Source: Hydractinia symbiolongicarpus
Taxonomy: Eukaryota > Cnidaria > Hydrozoa > Anthoathecata > Hydractiniidae
Direction: 5' to 3'
DNA: 64,000 nucleotides
NCBI RefSeq assembly: GCF_029227915.1
Contig: NC_079883.1
Coordinates: 4,154,001 to 4,218,000 of the forward strand
The notes beneath the pieces were generated by a model. That model made no database searches. It was not told where the DNA came from and saw nothing but the letters and a program-made list of their open reading frames with translations. The position numbers and the translations under genes were made by a program. Below, piece after piece: positions 22,301-33,574 of the stretch. Positions within the stretch are counted from its first letter, which is position 1. The number at the start of each line of letters is the position of its first letter.

Positions 22301-22622
22301 CATTCTACCTTCAACGCATGTTTCTCATTTTATACTCCCTCGCTTGCCTCCCAAGTGCTTACACAGCTCTTGCGTCTTCTTATAACTTCAAAATTGGGCA
22401 AACAAGACAAAATCTTACCTCGTTGATGTTCTTTTTAGTAGTAGCCATAACTCGAATTGTTGCAAAAAATCCCAGTAGTAACAAGGGAATGTACACTTTC
22501 AAAAATAACATTATATGCACAGAGCAAAGTGGAGATATGTTGAATATATAAAGGATGGCCAATATGGTAGATTGATACACCAACAAAGTAATTGCGAAGA
22601 TGGAAGGTTTCTGAAGATTCAT
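19377..22622 (-). CDS. PIG-F, GPI-anchor ethanolamine-phosphate transferase subunit
   Basis: Five exons on the minus strand: 22622-22419, 20813-20722, 20449-20333, 20055-19944 and 19499-19377, all GT-AG and phase-compatible (0, 2, 2, 0), giving about 215 residues against 219 for human PIG-F. The protein is almost all membrane helices. Diagnostic is the C-terminal stretch [17 protein letters not shown] (exon 4) continued by [10 protein letters not shown] (exon 5), the hallmark of PIG-F; exon 3 supplies E-E-T-F-S-F-S. In the family, PIG-F sits in the ER membrane with PIG-O or PIG-G and is needed to add ethanolamine phosphate to GPI mannose. The start ATG at 22622 is the only one in exon 1. The exon 3 donor region is tandemly repeated downstream. 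The exact last base may be off by one or two. Confidence 0.88.
20226..20348 (-). repeat. Tandem repeat copying a splice donor
   Basis: Three direct copies of a unit of about 53 bp containing ACAAAGAATCGGGTAAATA. Read on the minus strand each unit carries TATTTACCCGATTCTTT followed by GTAAGT (two copies) or GTACGG (third). The first is the exon 3 end and donor of PIG-F; the others are decoy copies inside the intron. Confidence 0.75.
21081..21178. mobile_element. CAACCTCGTCCC-type MITE with internal tandem repeat
   Basis: Begins AACCTCGTCCCTTTGGC and ends GGAAACAGGTTG, a degraded version of the inverted ends seen at 41108. Inside, the 17-mer CATGGCGAGTCGGCAAG occurs twice plus a partial third copy. 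It lies in the first PIG-F intron. Confidence 0.45.
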
Positions 22623-23470
22623 ATTGTTTTACTGAATATTAACCTATAAAAAGTACAGTTAGGTTAAAACAAACAGAAGAACAATATACCAGCTTCGAAA
22701 ATAACAAATAAATTTCAAGTAAATTTTGCTAAGAGGTGGTTTACATGAGGCCAAAGTGAAATTTCACTTTGCAGTGAAAAGTGCAACTTTGAGTTGATTT
22801 TAATTTCAGCCAAATCTTTTATATTCGTGAATTTAAGTGTGCATAAAAACTGTATATTTCACTCCAGAGTGAAGTGTTAAAGAAATCCACCTTGATCATA
22901 AAACAATCCTAAGAAATACACCATGAACCAAAGTGACTTAAACCATTTTGAGTTAACCTCGATCTCATGTGACCGGCCCCTAAGACTAAATATTGTATGG
23001 CGAATATTTTTCCCTATTAAAATAACGAAACACACTGTTAAACACATAGCTTTGGTCTTGTTAGTTTAACATACGATTTTGTTAAAATCTGATCATAGAT
23101 TTTATTCATAGTTCGTAGTAACAGATTTCACTTTTCATTATCTCAAAACCCACCTAATAGGTTTTTTTTTTTCTCAGGAGAATGTCTCATTTGTTAAAAA
23201 ACATAGAATTCATAAACTGGATTTTTAATGCCTTTGGCAAGTTTATTAAAACTACAGCTTGCAAAAGATTCCACAATCGATTCAAATCAAATCGATTGTG
23301 GAATCGAAGATGATCAAAATCGAGACAGAGAAGAAAAAAAATCTCTTTCATGTCAGTTTCTTCTTACTGGTAAAAACACAAAAAAACAGCAACAAACATA
23401 AAAAACATAATTTTGAGCATCAGATTTAAAAATCCTAGCAATTATCTAAATACAGGCAGTATTAATAGAG
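22623..23470. other. Intergenic, between PIG-F and TPI
   Basis: No gene recognised. A decayed MITE-like segment (22737-22985, with ACATGAG / CTCATGT near its ends) and the hairpin at 23267 occur here. An 11-T run at 23162 could be the relic of a poly(A) tail on the TPI strand. Confidence 0.45.
23267..23305. repeat. Perfect 16-bp hairpin downstream of TPI
   Basis: GATTCCACAATCGATT and its exact reverse complement are separated by 7 bases. It lies about 190 bases past the TPI stop codon on that gene's strand, so it could be in a longer 3' UTR or form part of a small repeat. Confidence 0.7.
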
Positions 23471-23476
23471 TTTATT
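23471..23476 (-). terminator. Poly(A) signal AATAAA of TPI
   Basis: TTTATT on the plus strand, that is AATAAA on the minus strand, lies 17 bases beyond the TPI stop codon. If used, the 3' UTR is unusually short. Confidence 0.45.
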
Positions 23477-23492
23477 TCCTCCTCTCATTAGT

Positions 23493-24242
23493 CTACATTC
23501 TTGCATTCACAATTTTAACAAAGTCTGGTTTTAAAGAAGCTCCACCAACTAAAAAACCATCCACATCTGGCTTCTTGGCCAACTCAGCACAATTTCCAGC
23601 AGACACAGAACCACCATACAAGATGCGTGTTGTTTCAGATACATTTGGATTGACATTCTCAATCAACCACTTTCGAATTTCCGAGTGCACTTGCTGTGCC
23701 TGTTCTGGAGTAGCAACTTTGCCTGTCCCAATAGCCCAAACTGGTTCATATGCTATGACCATTCTGGACCAGTCGCTGACATTTGCCGCAATCGACTTCA
23801 TTTGTGTTGAAATCACCTCCATTGTTTTATCAGCTTCCCGTTCTTCAAGCAGTTCACCAATACAAGCAATGACACCAAGCTTTGTGCTGGATAAAACATG
23901 TGCAACTTTTTCTCCGATAAACTCATTACTTTCTCCAAATTTATGCCTTCTTTCTGAATGGCCCAAGATAATCCAATCACATCCAAGATCAGCGGCCATT
24001 TCAGCAGATACCTCTCCTGTATAAGCTCCTGATGTCAATGAATGACAATTTTGCAAAGCAACTTTCACATTACTTTTGAGACCGTCTTTCACATGAGCAA
24101 CATACAATGATGGTGGAGCAACAACAACATCAGTGTCAGGGTTCATTTCTCCAGCATTAAGAAATTCCAAAATACTGTTAATTTTTAATTTGTCTCCATT
24201 CATTTTCCAATTACCACCAACAAAAAAGCGTCTTGCAGCCAT
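23493..24242 (-). CDS. Triosephosphate isomerase, complete, intronless coding region
   Basis: 249 residues from ATG to TAG. It interconverts dihydroxyacetone phosphate and glyceraldehyde 3-phosphate in cytosolic glycolysis. All catalytic elements are in place: N11 and K13 in GGNWKMNG, H95 in [10 protein letters not shown]165 in [12 protein letters not shown] with the mobile loop 6, and the phosphate-binding YGGSV near 209-213. Length is the family norm (248-250). The coding region has no intron, whereas most animal TPI genes have several, so a retrocopy or intron loss is possible. A plausible acceptor (TTTACTAG) 15 bases before the ATG at 24258 and a donor (AAGG|GTAAGA) near 24412 would make a short 5' UTR intron; alternatively the acceptor could serve spliced-leader trans-splicing, known in hydrozoans. 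Confidence 0.97.
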   Translation of the reverse strand: MAARRFFVGGNWKMNGDKLKINSILEFLNAGEMNPDTDVVVAPPSLYVAHVKDGLKSNVKVALQNCHSLTSGAYTGEVSAEMAADLGCDWIILGHSERRHKFGESNEFIGEKVAHVLSSTKLGVIACIGELLEEREADKTMEVISTQMKSIAANVSDWSRMVIAYEPVWAIGTGKVATPEQAQQVHSEIRKWLIENVNPNVSETTRILYGGSVSAGNCAELAKKPDVDGFLVGGASLKPDFVKIVNARM

Positions 24243-25549
24243 TGTATGTATATAGCACTAGTAAATAATTTTTTGAGTACACTCGTGCATGCATAAATTT
24301 TTCATGGAAAAAAACACAGTCTTTCTGATTTAATTTGCTTATCATCGTCAAAAATATTGACATGAAATGCTGAAGTGAATTACAAAAGCTAAAGAAAATT
24401 GTTATATCTTACCCTTGAACAATAATTATGACCAGCAGACAAGAGACTTAATTAACACTCACAGAAGGAGCCTTAAAGACAATCTATATAGTACACTCTT
24501 TTTTATAAATGTAGTATTTATTTTTTCAGCCTCAGTATGTGCCTTACAATACCCAATGTTTCTACCATTTTACACAGTAGTAAATATTTTCCCAAATTTG
24601 CTTATAAAAGTTTTGCATGCTTATAAAGAAAGAGTGTACATCAAGTTAGCAAATAGGAACCATAATTTGCTAAGGAACCGTTAGATGTTATAAACAAACC
24701 AAACAAAATTAAGATAATCCAATCTTATGGAGAATTAAATAAATAAACAACATGCACTTATCCTGGATATTGACTCCTGATTAAATACTATCACAAAACA
24801 CACACGAGAAGAAAGGTGGATGTTGCCTCTTTTTTTAGACCAAGTCAACGTAACTGAAAAAGTGACTTCCATATTTATACTGCTGCAAAAAAATGTCTGT
24901 TTTTTTTTTTCAAAAAACCCTTTCTCCTCTACATGTTTTTTAAAGCAATATACAGCACTAAATGAGAAGGTAAAACTGTCATAATTTCTTTATTATGCTC
25001 AACACAAAGCATTCCCTTCACATTACCTGGCTTTGTTAAAACAATAAAATCAATACTGTCTCACACCATATATGAAGCAAATACAGCTGGTCTGTATCTT
25101 ATCAATAAATTTAATAAAACACAAAATGAAGTAAAAAGAATTTGTGACAATGTATTTCTGTAACAAGGATTGTGACAATTGTTTTCATTGTTTCTTATAT
25201 AAATTTACTAATAGTTGAATACCAGTTTGAAAATAGGGTACAAAAGGGGAAAAATTCTCTTTTTTGTGAAAAAAATTTCATAGATGTATGGAGGTTGCAT
25301 ACAGGTGATTTTGGGTTACCACATCAATTGGAAAGCAGACATAAGATTTTTCCTACTATAGACCTTTTTGAATGTTTGCATTTTTTGAAGTAAGCTCGTA
25401 TATAGCTTTTCAAATTGTGTGGCAGGCAGAAAGATGCAAACACTTGTTGAAGGGTGGTCTTTCTGTCCATTTCTTTGCACAAAAAGGTTTTAAATAAATA
25501 TATGACATATTGCAGAGGCATTATATGGTGGAGTTACGGAATGCAAATG
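24243..25549. other. Intergenic upstream of TPI
   Basis: Only the possible TPI 5' UTR exon above 24412 was noted. The open frames are short, AT-rich and lack motifs. Confidence 0.45.
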
Positions 25550-26340
25550 ATGTAATTTTCATAGCAGAATCAAAGGAAGATAGTTGTGGATGTGGAAAAA
25601 AGGAATAGAAGAGAAAGGGCTGAAAGTGAATGCAACAAAGTCTAAAGTCATGTCAAGTTTGTAGTTAAAAAAGTGGCCTTGTGAAGTTTGCAGGAAAGGG
25701 TGGGTAGTATAACTAAACTTTTTGTTAGACTTGTAGGCATTAGGTATTGTGGTATTGCAAGGAGGTTAAGCGCTGATGTTCAGTTTGTTTATAACCACTC
25801 CAAAGGTGGGATTATAGACAATGAAGTTTTTTCAGATCTAATGATTTACATCTGTGGGGTTAGAGAAAGTTGAGAACATCTGTTTCTTAGATAATACGTT
25901 GGGTAGTGAAGGGGGTGTTGGAAGAAGTGTTACTTGTAGAATAGGGTCTGCCTGGAAAAAGTTCAGAGACTTGCTTACTTTTTTTACTGGCAAAGTCTTG
26001 TAGATTAAGGTAAAAGGTATAGATTATTTTAATGTTGTACAGTATAATACTTGGGCAATTACTGCTTCAAAGAGCTATAGAAAGAAATAATACGAGAATG
26101 GTTGATTAGATTTTTGAAATATAATAAGAGTTCAGAGGAGGTAAGAATTAGGAATTTGTTGTATAACGCGTTATCTAGATAAAAAAATTGAGTTGATTGA
26201 GATATTTGGAAAAAATGGGGGAGGGTACTGGATAAGAAAGCATAGAGATCTTAGTTTGTGGGCTATAGACCAGAGGTAGATCAAGAAAGAACTTAAGAAG
26301 GAAATAAGGACGGACTTGATACAAAAATTTATTGGTTAAA
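25550..26340 (+). pseudogene. Decayed LINE (non-LTR retrotransposon) 3' part, copy 1
   Basis: Broken plus-strand frames read the tail of a LINE reverse-transcriptase ORF: a K-W-P-C-E-V-C-R-K-G zinc motif, then L-D-N-T-L-G-S-E-G-G-V-G-R-S and a W-K-K-F-R-D-L-L segment. The same succession occurs at 62550-63770, confirming one family. Several stops and frameshifts; the catalytic part is absent here. Confidence 0.6.
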
Positions 26341-28240
26341 TTTATGATAAAAATATATAGCTGAAATCTCTATAATAATACAGAGACTGTGTCTGTCTGT
26401 TTGTAACAGGCAAAGTGGATGTGTTCATTTTCCTTTGATGTCGTCAAAAAAGTTATGTCTGAAATGTTAAATAACCAGGCCATTAAATTTTGCTTTAAGC
26501 CATTACTGCATGCTAGTAATGGTTATGACTGACTAGCAAAGTTATACAACTCAACACTAGATAGCTAAGGTCAAAAAATTATTATTTTAAATTTCTTATT
26601 GTCTTTTAATAAATTATCTAGTCTCTATAAGGGCTACGTCAATATTAAAAATAAATTATTGTAATATGAAGCAGCATCTGCATTGCTTAGATTCATTCAT
26701 CGCCTTTATTCTAGTTTTGTGCATCACTATAGGAAGTCTCAAATAAACAAAAAATTTAGAATTAAATAAAATTTGCTACCAAAGGAAGGGCACATTTAGC
26801 CAACTATCTTTAAGGTTTTATTGTGTAGATGAGTTACAGCATGATGTAGCTGTTTTGATTTTGCATCTAAAACAATGGACATGCGCACGCATGCACACAG
26901 GCAAGAAATATAAAAAACAAACCGCAAAGATCAAAAAAATCAAGTTAAAAAAGTAACATAAAATAAGAAAATGATAATTAAGAAAAACCAATTCCAGCTC
27001 CTTTTGGATCGTTTATTCCTTAAATCTATTCCTTAAAATATGTGGAACTTTATAAACATTCGCAACTCATCTATAGATTTATTTTATTTTAAACAGATTG
27101 CTGTCAAATTGCTACGGAGAAACATCAAAGTTGAAACCCACCAATCACAAACATCATGCGGCAATTTGAGTAAACACTGCCCCTAAAAGACTATTTAAAG
27201 CTTACCTCCCGAAAAAAATTAAGTTGAACTAAATTGGCTTATATTCATACGTGATTTACAAATATATTTATTTTCCTTAATTCGCACTTATAAGTTAATA
27301 ATGCCTATTCAAAGATTAAAAAATTCAGCTCCGACACAAGGTAAAGCATCCGCAATGTTGTTTCATAAGTTTCTTCACCTTGAGTGTTCTGATGTCACCT
27401 GTTAGAAGATCGTAAATCACCTTCTGCATTGAAATTTTTTACTCAAATTTTACTAGTGAAATTCATAGGTAATGAGTATGTTTACCCCCGTGAAAATATC
27501 AAGGAACTTTGAAAATGAATACTAACTTCCATTAAGAAATCATCATTCAATTGCAATACCGAGGAGCTGTGACGCAAAAAAAAGAAAAAAAAGGCAACAG
27601 GGAAGATGTTGTAGAATTTCAATTTGAGCCTATCAGGTGAAATACTAGATCAAGCACTGAATGGAATTCCAGTTGGGAGAGCTCTGATGAGGATACTATT
27701 CAAGAAGAAGTCGCTTGACATGTTGTTGTTGCTGTGAACACGTGGTGCAAGTGTGCAAAGTGTAAGAAAATGCTGAGTGAAGCGGAGTGTCTTTGCTGTG
27801 AGTTAGAATCCGTGAATATTTTTAATTTGATCAGTGAGTTTTGATATGTGATTCATATGCACATGTAAGCATTGCGATTTTGCTAGTGTGAAAATCATAC
27901 TCTTTTTTTAGATAACTGCATTACAGAACATGAAAACTTCCACAGTATCATACTGTGGAACTTTTTTTTACAAATCACATCCTATGCGCAAAGTTTCGCC
28001 TCTCATCACGGGGTTCAAATGTGAGCTTCTAACTAGTGACGTCAGGCACATAATTATACTGTTTAAATGCTCACTTGCAAAATGGCAAACAAGTGAGGTG
28101 AAGGCTTAAAAACATGAAGTAAACATTGTCTGGTTTCTTGAATACTGGAGTGACTTTCACACAATAAACGTTAAATTGTTTTTTCTGAAGATGTTATGAA
28201 TCAATTTATAGGTCAATTTTTCTCCGGAGGTAAGCTTTAA
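26341..28240. other. Gene-poor stretch
   Basis: AT-rich. A TCTATAATAATAC plus GTCTGTCTGTTTGTAA segment at 26370-26410 resembles the 5' end of the Helitron-like family. An isolated ATG exon-like piece is at 27301-27341, followed by GTAAAG. The only recognisable coding scrap is at 27620. Confidence 0.4.
27620..27843 (+). pseudogene. Fragment resembling the P2X7-type cytoplasmic zinc (ballast) domain
   Basis: The plus frame reads S-S-W-E-S-S-D-E-D, an in-frame TGA, then N-T-W-C-K-C-A-K-C-K-K-M-L and E-A-E-C-L-C-C-E, ending TGA at 27841. W-C-x-C-x-x-C with a later E-x-x-C-C-x-E is the start of the P2RX7 intracellular domain found in many stand-alone cnidarian proteins. The internal stop and missing remainder suggest a relic, unless an unrecognised intron removes the stop. 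Confidence 0.35.
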
Positions 28241-29900
28241 TAATAGACCATTTCGGAGATTATGCGCCACTATGAATTTGCGGAACTCAGTGGTGCAAGT
28301 TGAACTTTGGACTTCACGTTTTATTCAGTCATTTGCCTTGCGGAACTGCTGGCGGCAGGACAGTTTTGATTTTTGATATCTGTTTTTATCTTTGTGATAC
28401 TAATTTTATTATATATATTTTGAAAAATACTTTTATTAGGCACTTATTTGTACTTTTAATTTCTTTTTGTACAATAAATGCAACTTAATATATCCTAAAA
28501 ACCTTTAAACTATCTAGCTAGCTATAGGTCTCCCAAAAATGCTTTTAGGACACTGTACTGTAGCTAGCTATAAGGCTGTAATTAGTAACTAATGCTTGGT
28601 TAAAGGTAATTTCATTTTATATTTAGATATTTAAAATTGTGTAGCTGCTTTGTGCATTATAAAGATATTGGCATTGGATTTTAAACATGGATTATACTTT
28701 ACTTTAGAGAGAAATTTTTGATTTTGGAAATACCTTACTGGATTTGGACTTGAACTTTGTTTTTGAATTTGTAAAAAAATGTTTAGGTTGTAGTATTTGT
28801 AAAGATCTAGAGAGTTATAATCCACTGTCAAAATACTTGTCACAACTCTATAAGGTTATTCCTAGAGTGAAACTTAAGCTCGCAAAATAATCTGGCTTCT
28901 TCTCTATAATGGATGTAAAAATTTTTAATGCACTGCCCATAGAGATACGGTAACAGGTTCAGTCCCAGATTTTAGGAATAGAGTCATTAGTCATTTTAAT
29001 TGCAAATAATTTTTATTATTTTGATATTTTTATAATTTTGTTTTTCGGTTTATGTTTGTCCCTTGACTCGTCTACTTAAACACTTCTATCTTTTGAGTCT
29101 TTTAAGAGTGGTATTAGAAAGAATACTTGTATATATAATTTTTTTGTACACTTCCCTTATTGAAAAATATCAAAAAGGGAAAAATGATGAGTTCAGTTTA
29201 CTAAAGTGGTATTCAATTTTTTGTTTTTCTATGTTATTTGTTTCAGTCACAATGTCTATTTTACATGATGTTTTGTTATATATATTCGTATGTCTTTATC
29301 GGTTTCTTTATCAGGACATGCAATTATGGCAGTATATAATTTATTTTAAAGTGTAAATATTTATGATAAATAAATAAATTACTCTGTGAAGCTTGTGTAA
29401 ATTATTGGCATAATTTCCATTGCAGAAAAAGCTCTGGCGATTATATCAACTATTACTCAGTCCACAATAAGTGAGTCAGCTGCCTCACACTAAGTTCTAA
29501 AAAATCCTCATACGTTGTAAGAGGCATAATTCGATCGTAAAAACATGTTTAAAGTTGATTATATAAGTATCCACTTCAGCGTTAAATTTTAAATGTATTA
29601 AGTCAAAAATAATAAAACACACTCAGTATCCCTACGTCCTACATCTGTATTTAATTGCTATTTATAATTCATTAATAGATCAAAACAATACGCTTAAATA
29701 AATGTTGTCTGGTGTTATCCCCTGTTACTTAGGTAAAAACATTACAAAGACCTAAACACGCTAAGAGTGTATACAAAACTCGTTTCTTTTTGTGTGTTTT
29801 AAGAGAGTTTTCTACTACGGCATATAGGGTTCAAAGTTCAACTTGCACCACTGGGCTTCGAAAATCCATAATGGCGCATAATCTCCGAAATGGTCTATTA
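28241..29900. mobile_element. 1.66-kb element with long terminal inverted repeats
   Basis: The first 75 or so bases (TAATAGACCATTTCGGAGAT..., up to about 28315) recur as an inverted, imperfect copy at 29828-29900 (...ATCTCCGAAATGGTCTATTA). The ends suggest a TA target duplication. The interior is AT-rich with only short frames (28300-28488, 29063-29356) lacking transposase motifs, so it is a non-autonomous DNA transposon. Confidence 0.65.
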
Positions 29901-30683
29901 TGAACACCTAAAAATTCCCTTTTTACCACCTTCACTACACCTTCTTGTAACAACTGTAGTACCACCCTAGTACTTTTGCCTAAGTCCAAAAGCAAGAAAC
30001 AAATTAAAGATGTAGATCATACATTAAAATAACTAAAAATATCCTTAATACATAAAAATTCTCTATTACATAATAACAAAAGAACTGTCTGTTTAGGGAC
30101 ACTTAAGGGTACTTAAAACACAAGGATTGTTAAGTAAATAAAGATTTGATGTATAGAAATTATATTAATTAAAGTGAAAAACCTAAAGATGTAACTAGAG
30201 AGGGCTGGGGGGGGCGTAACTAACTGCACAGACAGACTCGAAGGTTCAGAACGTGACATGAACCACGGATTCTTCTGCAGCTTTGCCGCCATTTTATTTA
30301 AAAATTTCCGGGAAACAAAATTACACCGAATGCAGGACCAGTCCCCTTTCTTTGCTTCTGGCAACTAAACACCCTGGGGACGTTGTTTTTTTAAATTGTT
30401 TTTGACAGTTCTTTATCAATTATAACATTGCTTTTTGTTCTTTTTCGTTGCATTGTATTTCCCGTAAACTACAAGTCCAACATTTCCTTTCTCCAGTTAC
30501 TTCAACAGCAATAACATTACTTGCTTAAAAAAATGATCCACACAGTTAATGCAAACTAGAGAAAAGTAACTCCCCATAAAATTAAGGCTAATAAAAATCA
30601 TCGCACAAACTCAGGTAGATTTACTGGACTTAATATATTCAGGTATTACTTTTACACAAAACATTGAAATCAGGAAGAGGGCT

Positions 30684-30790
30684 CAACCTCGTCCCCCCTG
30701 GACTAGCGGCGAAAAAACTTGTTCAGCCGTCAAGTAAGCGCTAGCGGCTTTGACATAAGCAACAATGCCTGGGGACGACGATAGGGGATA
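30684..30790. mobile_element. CAACCTCGTCCCC-type MITE
   Basis: Starts CAACCTCGTCCCCCCTGG and ends CCTGGGGACGACGA: imperfect inverted ends of the family whose intact copy is at 41108. Non-coding. Confidence 0.5.
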
Positions 30791-32298
30791 ATTTAGCGAA
30801 ACACACTTCGAGCCTCGTTGTTTAAGAATTTACGATGGTACCGCAAAGAGTACATTTTGCTATATCCTTGCAATTTTTGTGGTTCCATAACCAAGGTAGC
30901 TTGCAACTGCTGCCGAGGTTAGCGCGATCGCGGATCTCCGCTTGAAATACACTTTACTCTCCATCTTGACAACAAAAAACAGCAGTTAGAATTGTCACCC
31001 CACACATTACTTTGCAACTGAGAAGGACGTTAGATCTATAAGATAATTTAAATGAAATTGTAAATGAAGAACGTATTTAGAAAAGAATATTATCCTCGCC
31101 AGCGGAACACCACACAACGTTTCATATTTGAGCAAAATTCGTGACATAATTTATGCGCTGCATCATAGATAAAATAAGTTACTGTTTTCAACTTTTTAGC
31201 AACCTGAGAAAAAATTCTTACAAATGGAAAGGACCGTACACTGTATGCATTTAAAGAATGAACGTGTATTGCTAAGCAAAGGGATACAATGTTGCAACCT
31301 CCATCCCAGGGCTCTTTGTCTCTTTTTTCCAAAGGGACGGCGCGACCTAGGGGATAGACAATGTTGGTCTTCTTAAACCATATCTTTATCCTGTAGATCT
31401 GGGAGCGTTCAACTCATGTACAAGGGGTCAGTTCGACCTCACATAAGGCCATTTCTAGTTGGGAAGATATATCAAAAAGATTACTGTAGCACAAATGGGA
31501 TCTTTAAACACTCTAGAGCCATCTTTGTGGTCCTTCCTAGAAACAATTAACAATTTTATGTGGTTAGCCTCTCTAATTTTGAGGGAGATATATTTAGAGA
31601 AGCTAACAACATAAAATATAAATTACTAGTGGTAAATCACTCAAAAGACGAAAAAGCATTTGCTGTGCCACCTAATAATAAGCCAGCTTCAACACAAAGT
31701 GTTTTAAAAACTGAATCAAAAAAACGAATGAAATTGCGAAAATAATTCTTGTGTTTGCTTAGAGAGGATCTGTATCCACTTTCAATCATCTAACTCCAAC
31801 ATGCTCTAGGTTTAATACAGCACTTCAAAGAAAATGTCATGATTTGCGTCCTCGTGTGCTTGGTTAAAGGACCGTATAATACATACTCCACAAATGATGA
31901 TATGCAAAACTCTTAGAGGGAAGGTAATTATCAATCAACGCTAAATACACAGAGAAATGCGGGAAACCTTTCAATCCAGTGTACTAGGATCACATTAAGC
32001 TTTTTTATAATTTTCAAGAAGTTTTATCGGAACCACTGAGGTAAAGTGCCCTGCATAAATTACCCTCCGCGATTTTTTCATCCAGTATGTTTTTTCTGGA
32101 ACTCCATACCTATTCTACGTTTTGGTGCTAAAGAAATTTTCCCACTCTCTGGGTTCTGTTTCACCCCTCTCTAGCTGGTGGTGCACCCCTCTGAACTAAT
32201 TTGAATGTACGAGAAGTTGTCACAGTCATTAAATCGTCAGCAATATTGGTTAAATGTCAATAACAAGAGAGAGACTGAAAGTTTAATACAATAAACAC

Positions 32299-32397
32299 GC
32301 AACCTCGTTTCCAGGGCATTTTGCCTAGTTGATGAAGTTGATAGCGGCTCCGTAATAACGTCTCAGGGGGCACAAGGCCCTGGAGACGAAATTGATA
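32299..32397. mobile_element. CAACCTCGT-type MITE
   Basis: Starts GCAACCTCGTTTCCAGGGC and ends GCCCTGGAGACGAAATTG; inverted ends of the same family, diverged. Non-coding. Confidence 0.5.
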
Positions 32398-33131
32398 AAC
32401 ACGTAATGCAAATAGACCAAGAAATATTTACGCCCTTGGTAATTGCCATTACTGATAAAATGGACTTTAAAAGCAGTATATCCTCGTTTGCTCTGCTTTG
32501 CAATATACTAATATGATTAAATTTTTACATTTTTTTTTTATTATTATTTGCAAATGCCATGATTTTTATTCAGGGGATCTTGTCGTGAAACTGTTTCCAG
32601 GAGCTCTAACATTTATTTGGACTCCTTTGTAAAAAAATAGGAATGGCCTTGGGTCACAGAGATTTGAGGTAATAAGTATTTTTATACAAAGTGGCTTTGT
32701 CTGTTTTGGCAAGAAAGGAGGGTGTAAGACTCCATTCTTGACCACTTATAATAAAGCTTAGAAGAATAAGAACGTTCTACGTGGGCGGTGATTAAAATAT
32801 GGGATAACAAAATTTATATTGTGAAGCATTTCTTGTATGTTTGTATTCTTATCCTGAGGATAACTTGCATGTCAAGCTTAACTAACCAGATCAATAAAGA
32901 TCTCTTTATCTGATAACTACAATTATAATTACTTCTCAATACTCGTGCTCACCCTCACCCGCAGACACTAGTAAGGCCATGGGAGAGCTATTTATCGTCT
33001 TGTTTGGCCGCTTCTCACACAAAATGGACTATTATCAATATCACAAACTTTTAAATGAGATTATTACTTTATCTTTTAAATCATCATCCTACAAAAGTGA
33101 TTGTATATTACGTATCATTCTAAAAATTTAC

Positions 33132-33343
33132 CTTAAAATGTCATGCCGAAGAGTGATCGCATCATAAACTCTGATTCTTGTTAACTCGTTGTTGTCAACA
33201 GCATGCGTTGTTATGTAAAAGCTTTCTCTGGTGACTATATTTCCGAACTTTAATGTATTTATCCGCACCGGATTAGAAAAGATGAATTGGTAACAGTCCT
33301 GAGATAACGTTTTAATACTAAGCGAGTCAACACAACACTTCAT
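33132..33343 (-). CDS. Possible exon of an unidentified minus-strand gene
   Basis: Open frame of 71 residues from an ATG that directly follows an acceptor-like TTAATAATAG, ending at a donor AAG|GTAAAT. A second open, splice-bordered stretch lies just upstream (33516-33439, ACTAAACAG / GAAG|GTATGT), but its phase does not join cleanly. I do not recognise the protein. It would be divergent from the gene at 33575. Confidence 0.25.
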
Positions 33344-33574
33344 CTATTATTAAGCAGATACATGATGAAACAAAGAGGCTATTAATTTCTCGTATCAGTT
33401 CGATATAAAAATTGACAATATGTAAGCCATGACATACCTTCGAACTCTTGTCAATAGCTCATTATTTAACTGAACTGTTATACTGGATGTGTGAAGAAGT
33501 ATATTTACGATCTCACGTAAACCTGTTTAGTTAAAAAATACACTTCTCATTGTGTCATTAGCTGGTGGATCACA

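Larger units (their letters stand above)
29901..33131. other. Gene-poor stretch with MITEs
   Basis: No supported gene. Two members of the CAACCTCGTCCCCAGGG family lie at 30684-30790 and 32299-32397. Some minus-strand frames (30364-30113, 31332-31090) are open but unsupported; the first contains G-D-W-S-C-x-x-C, vaguely like a RanBP2-type zinc finger. Confidence 0.4.
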
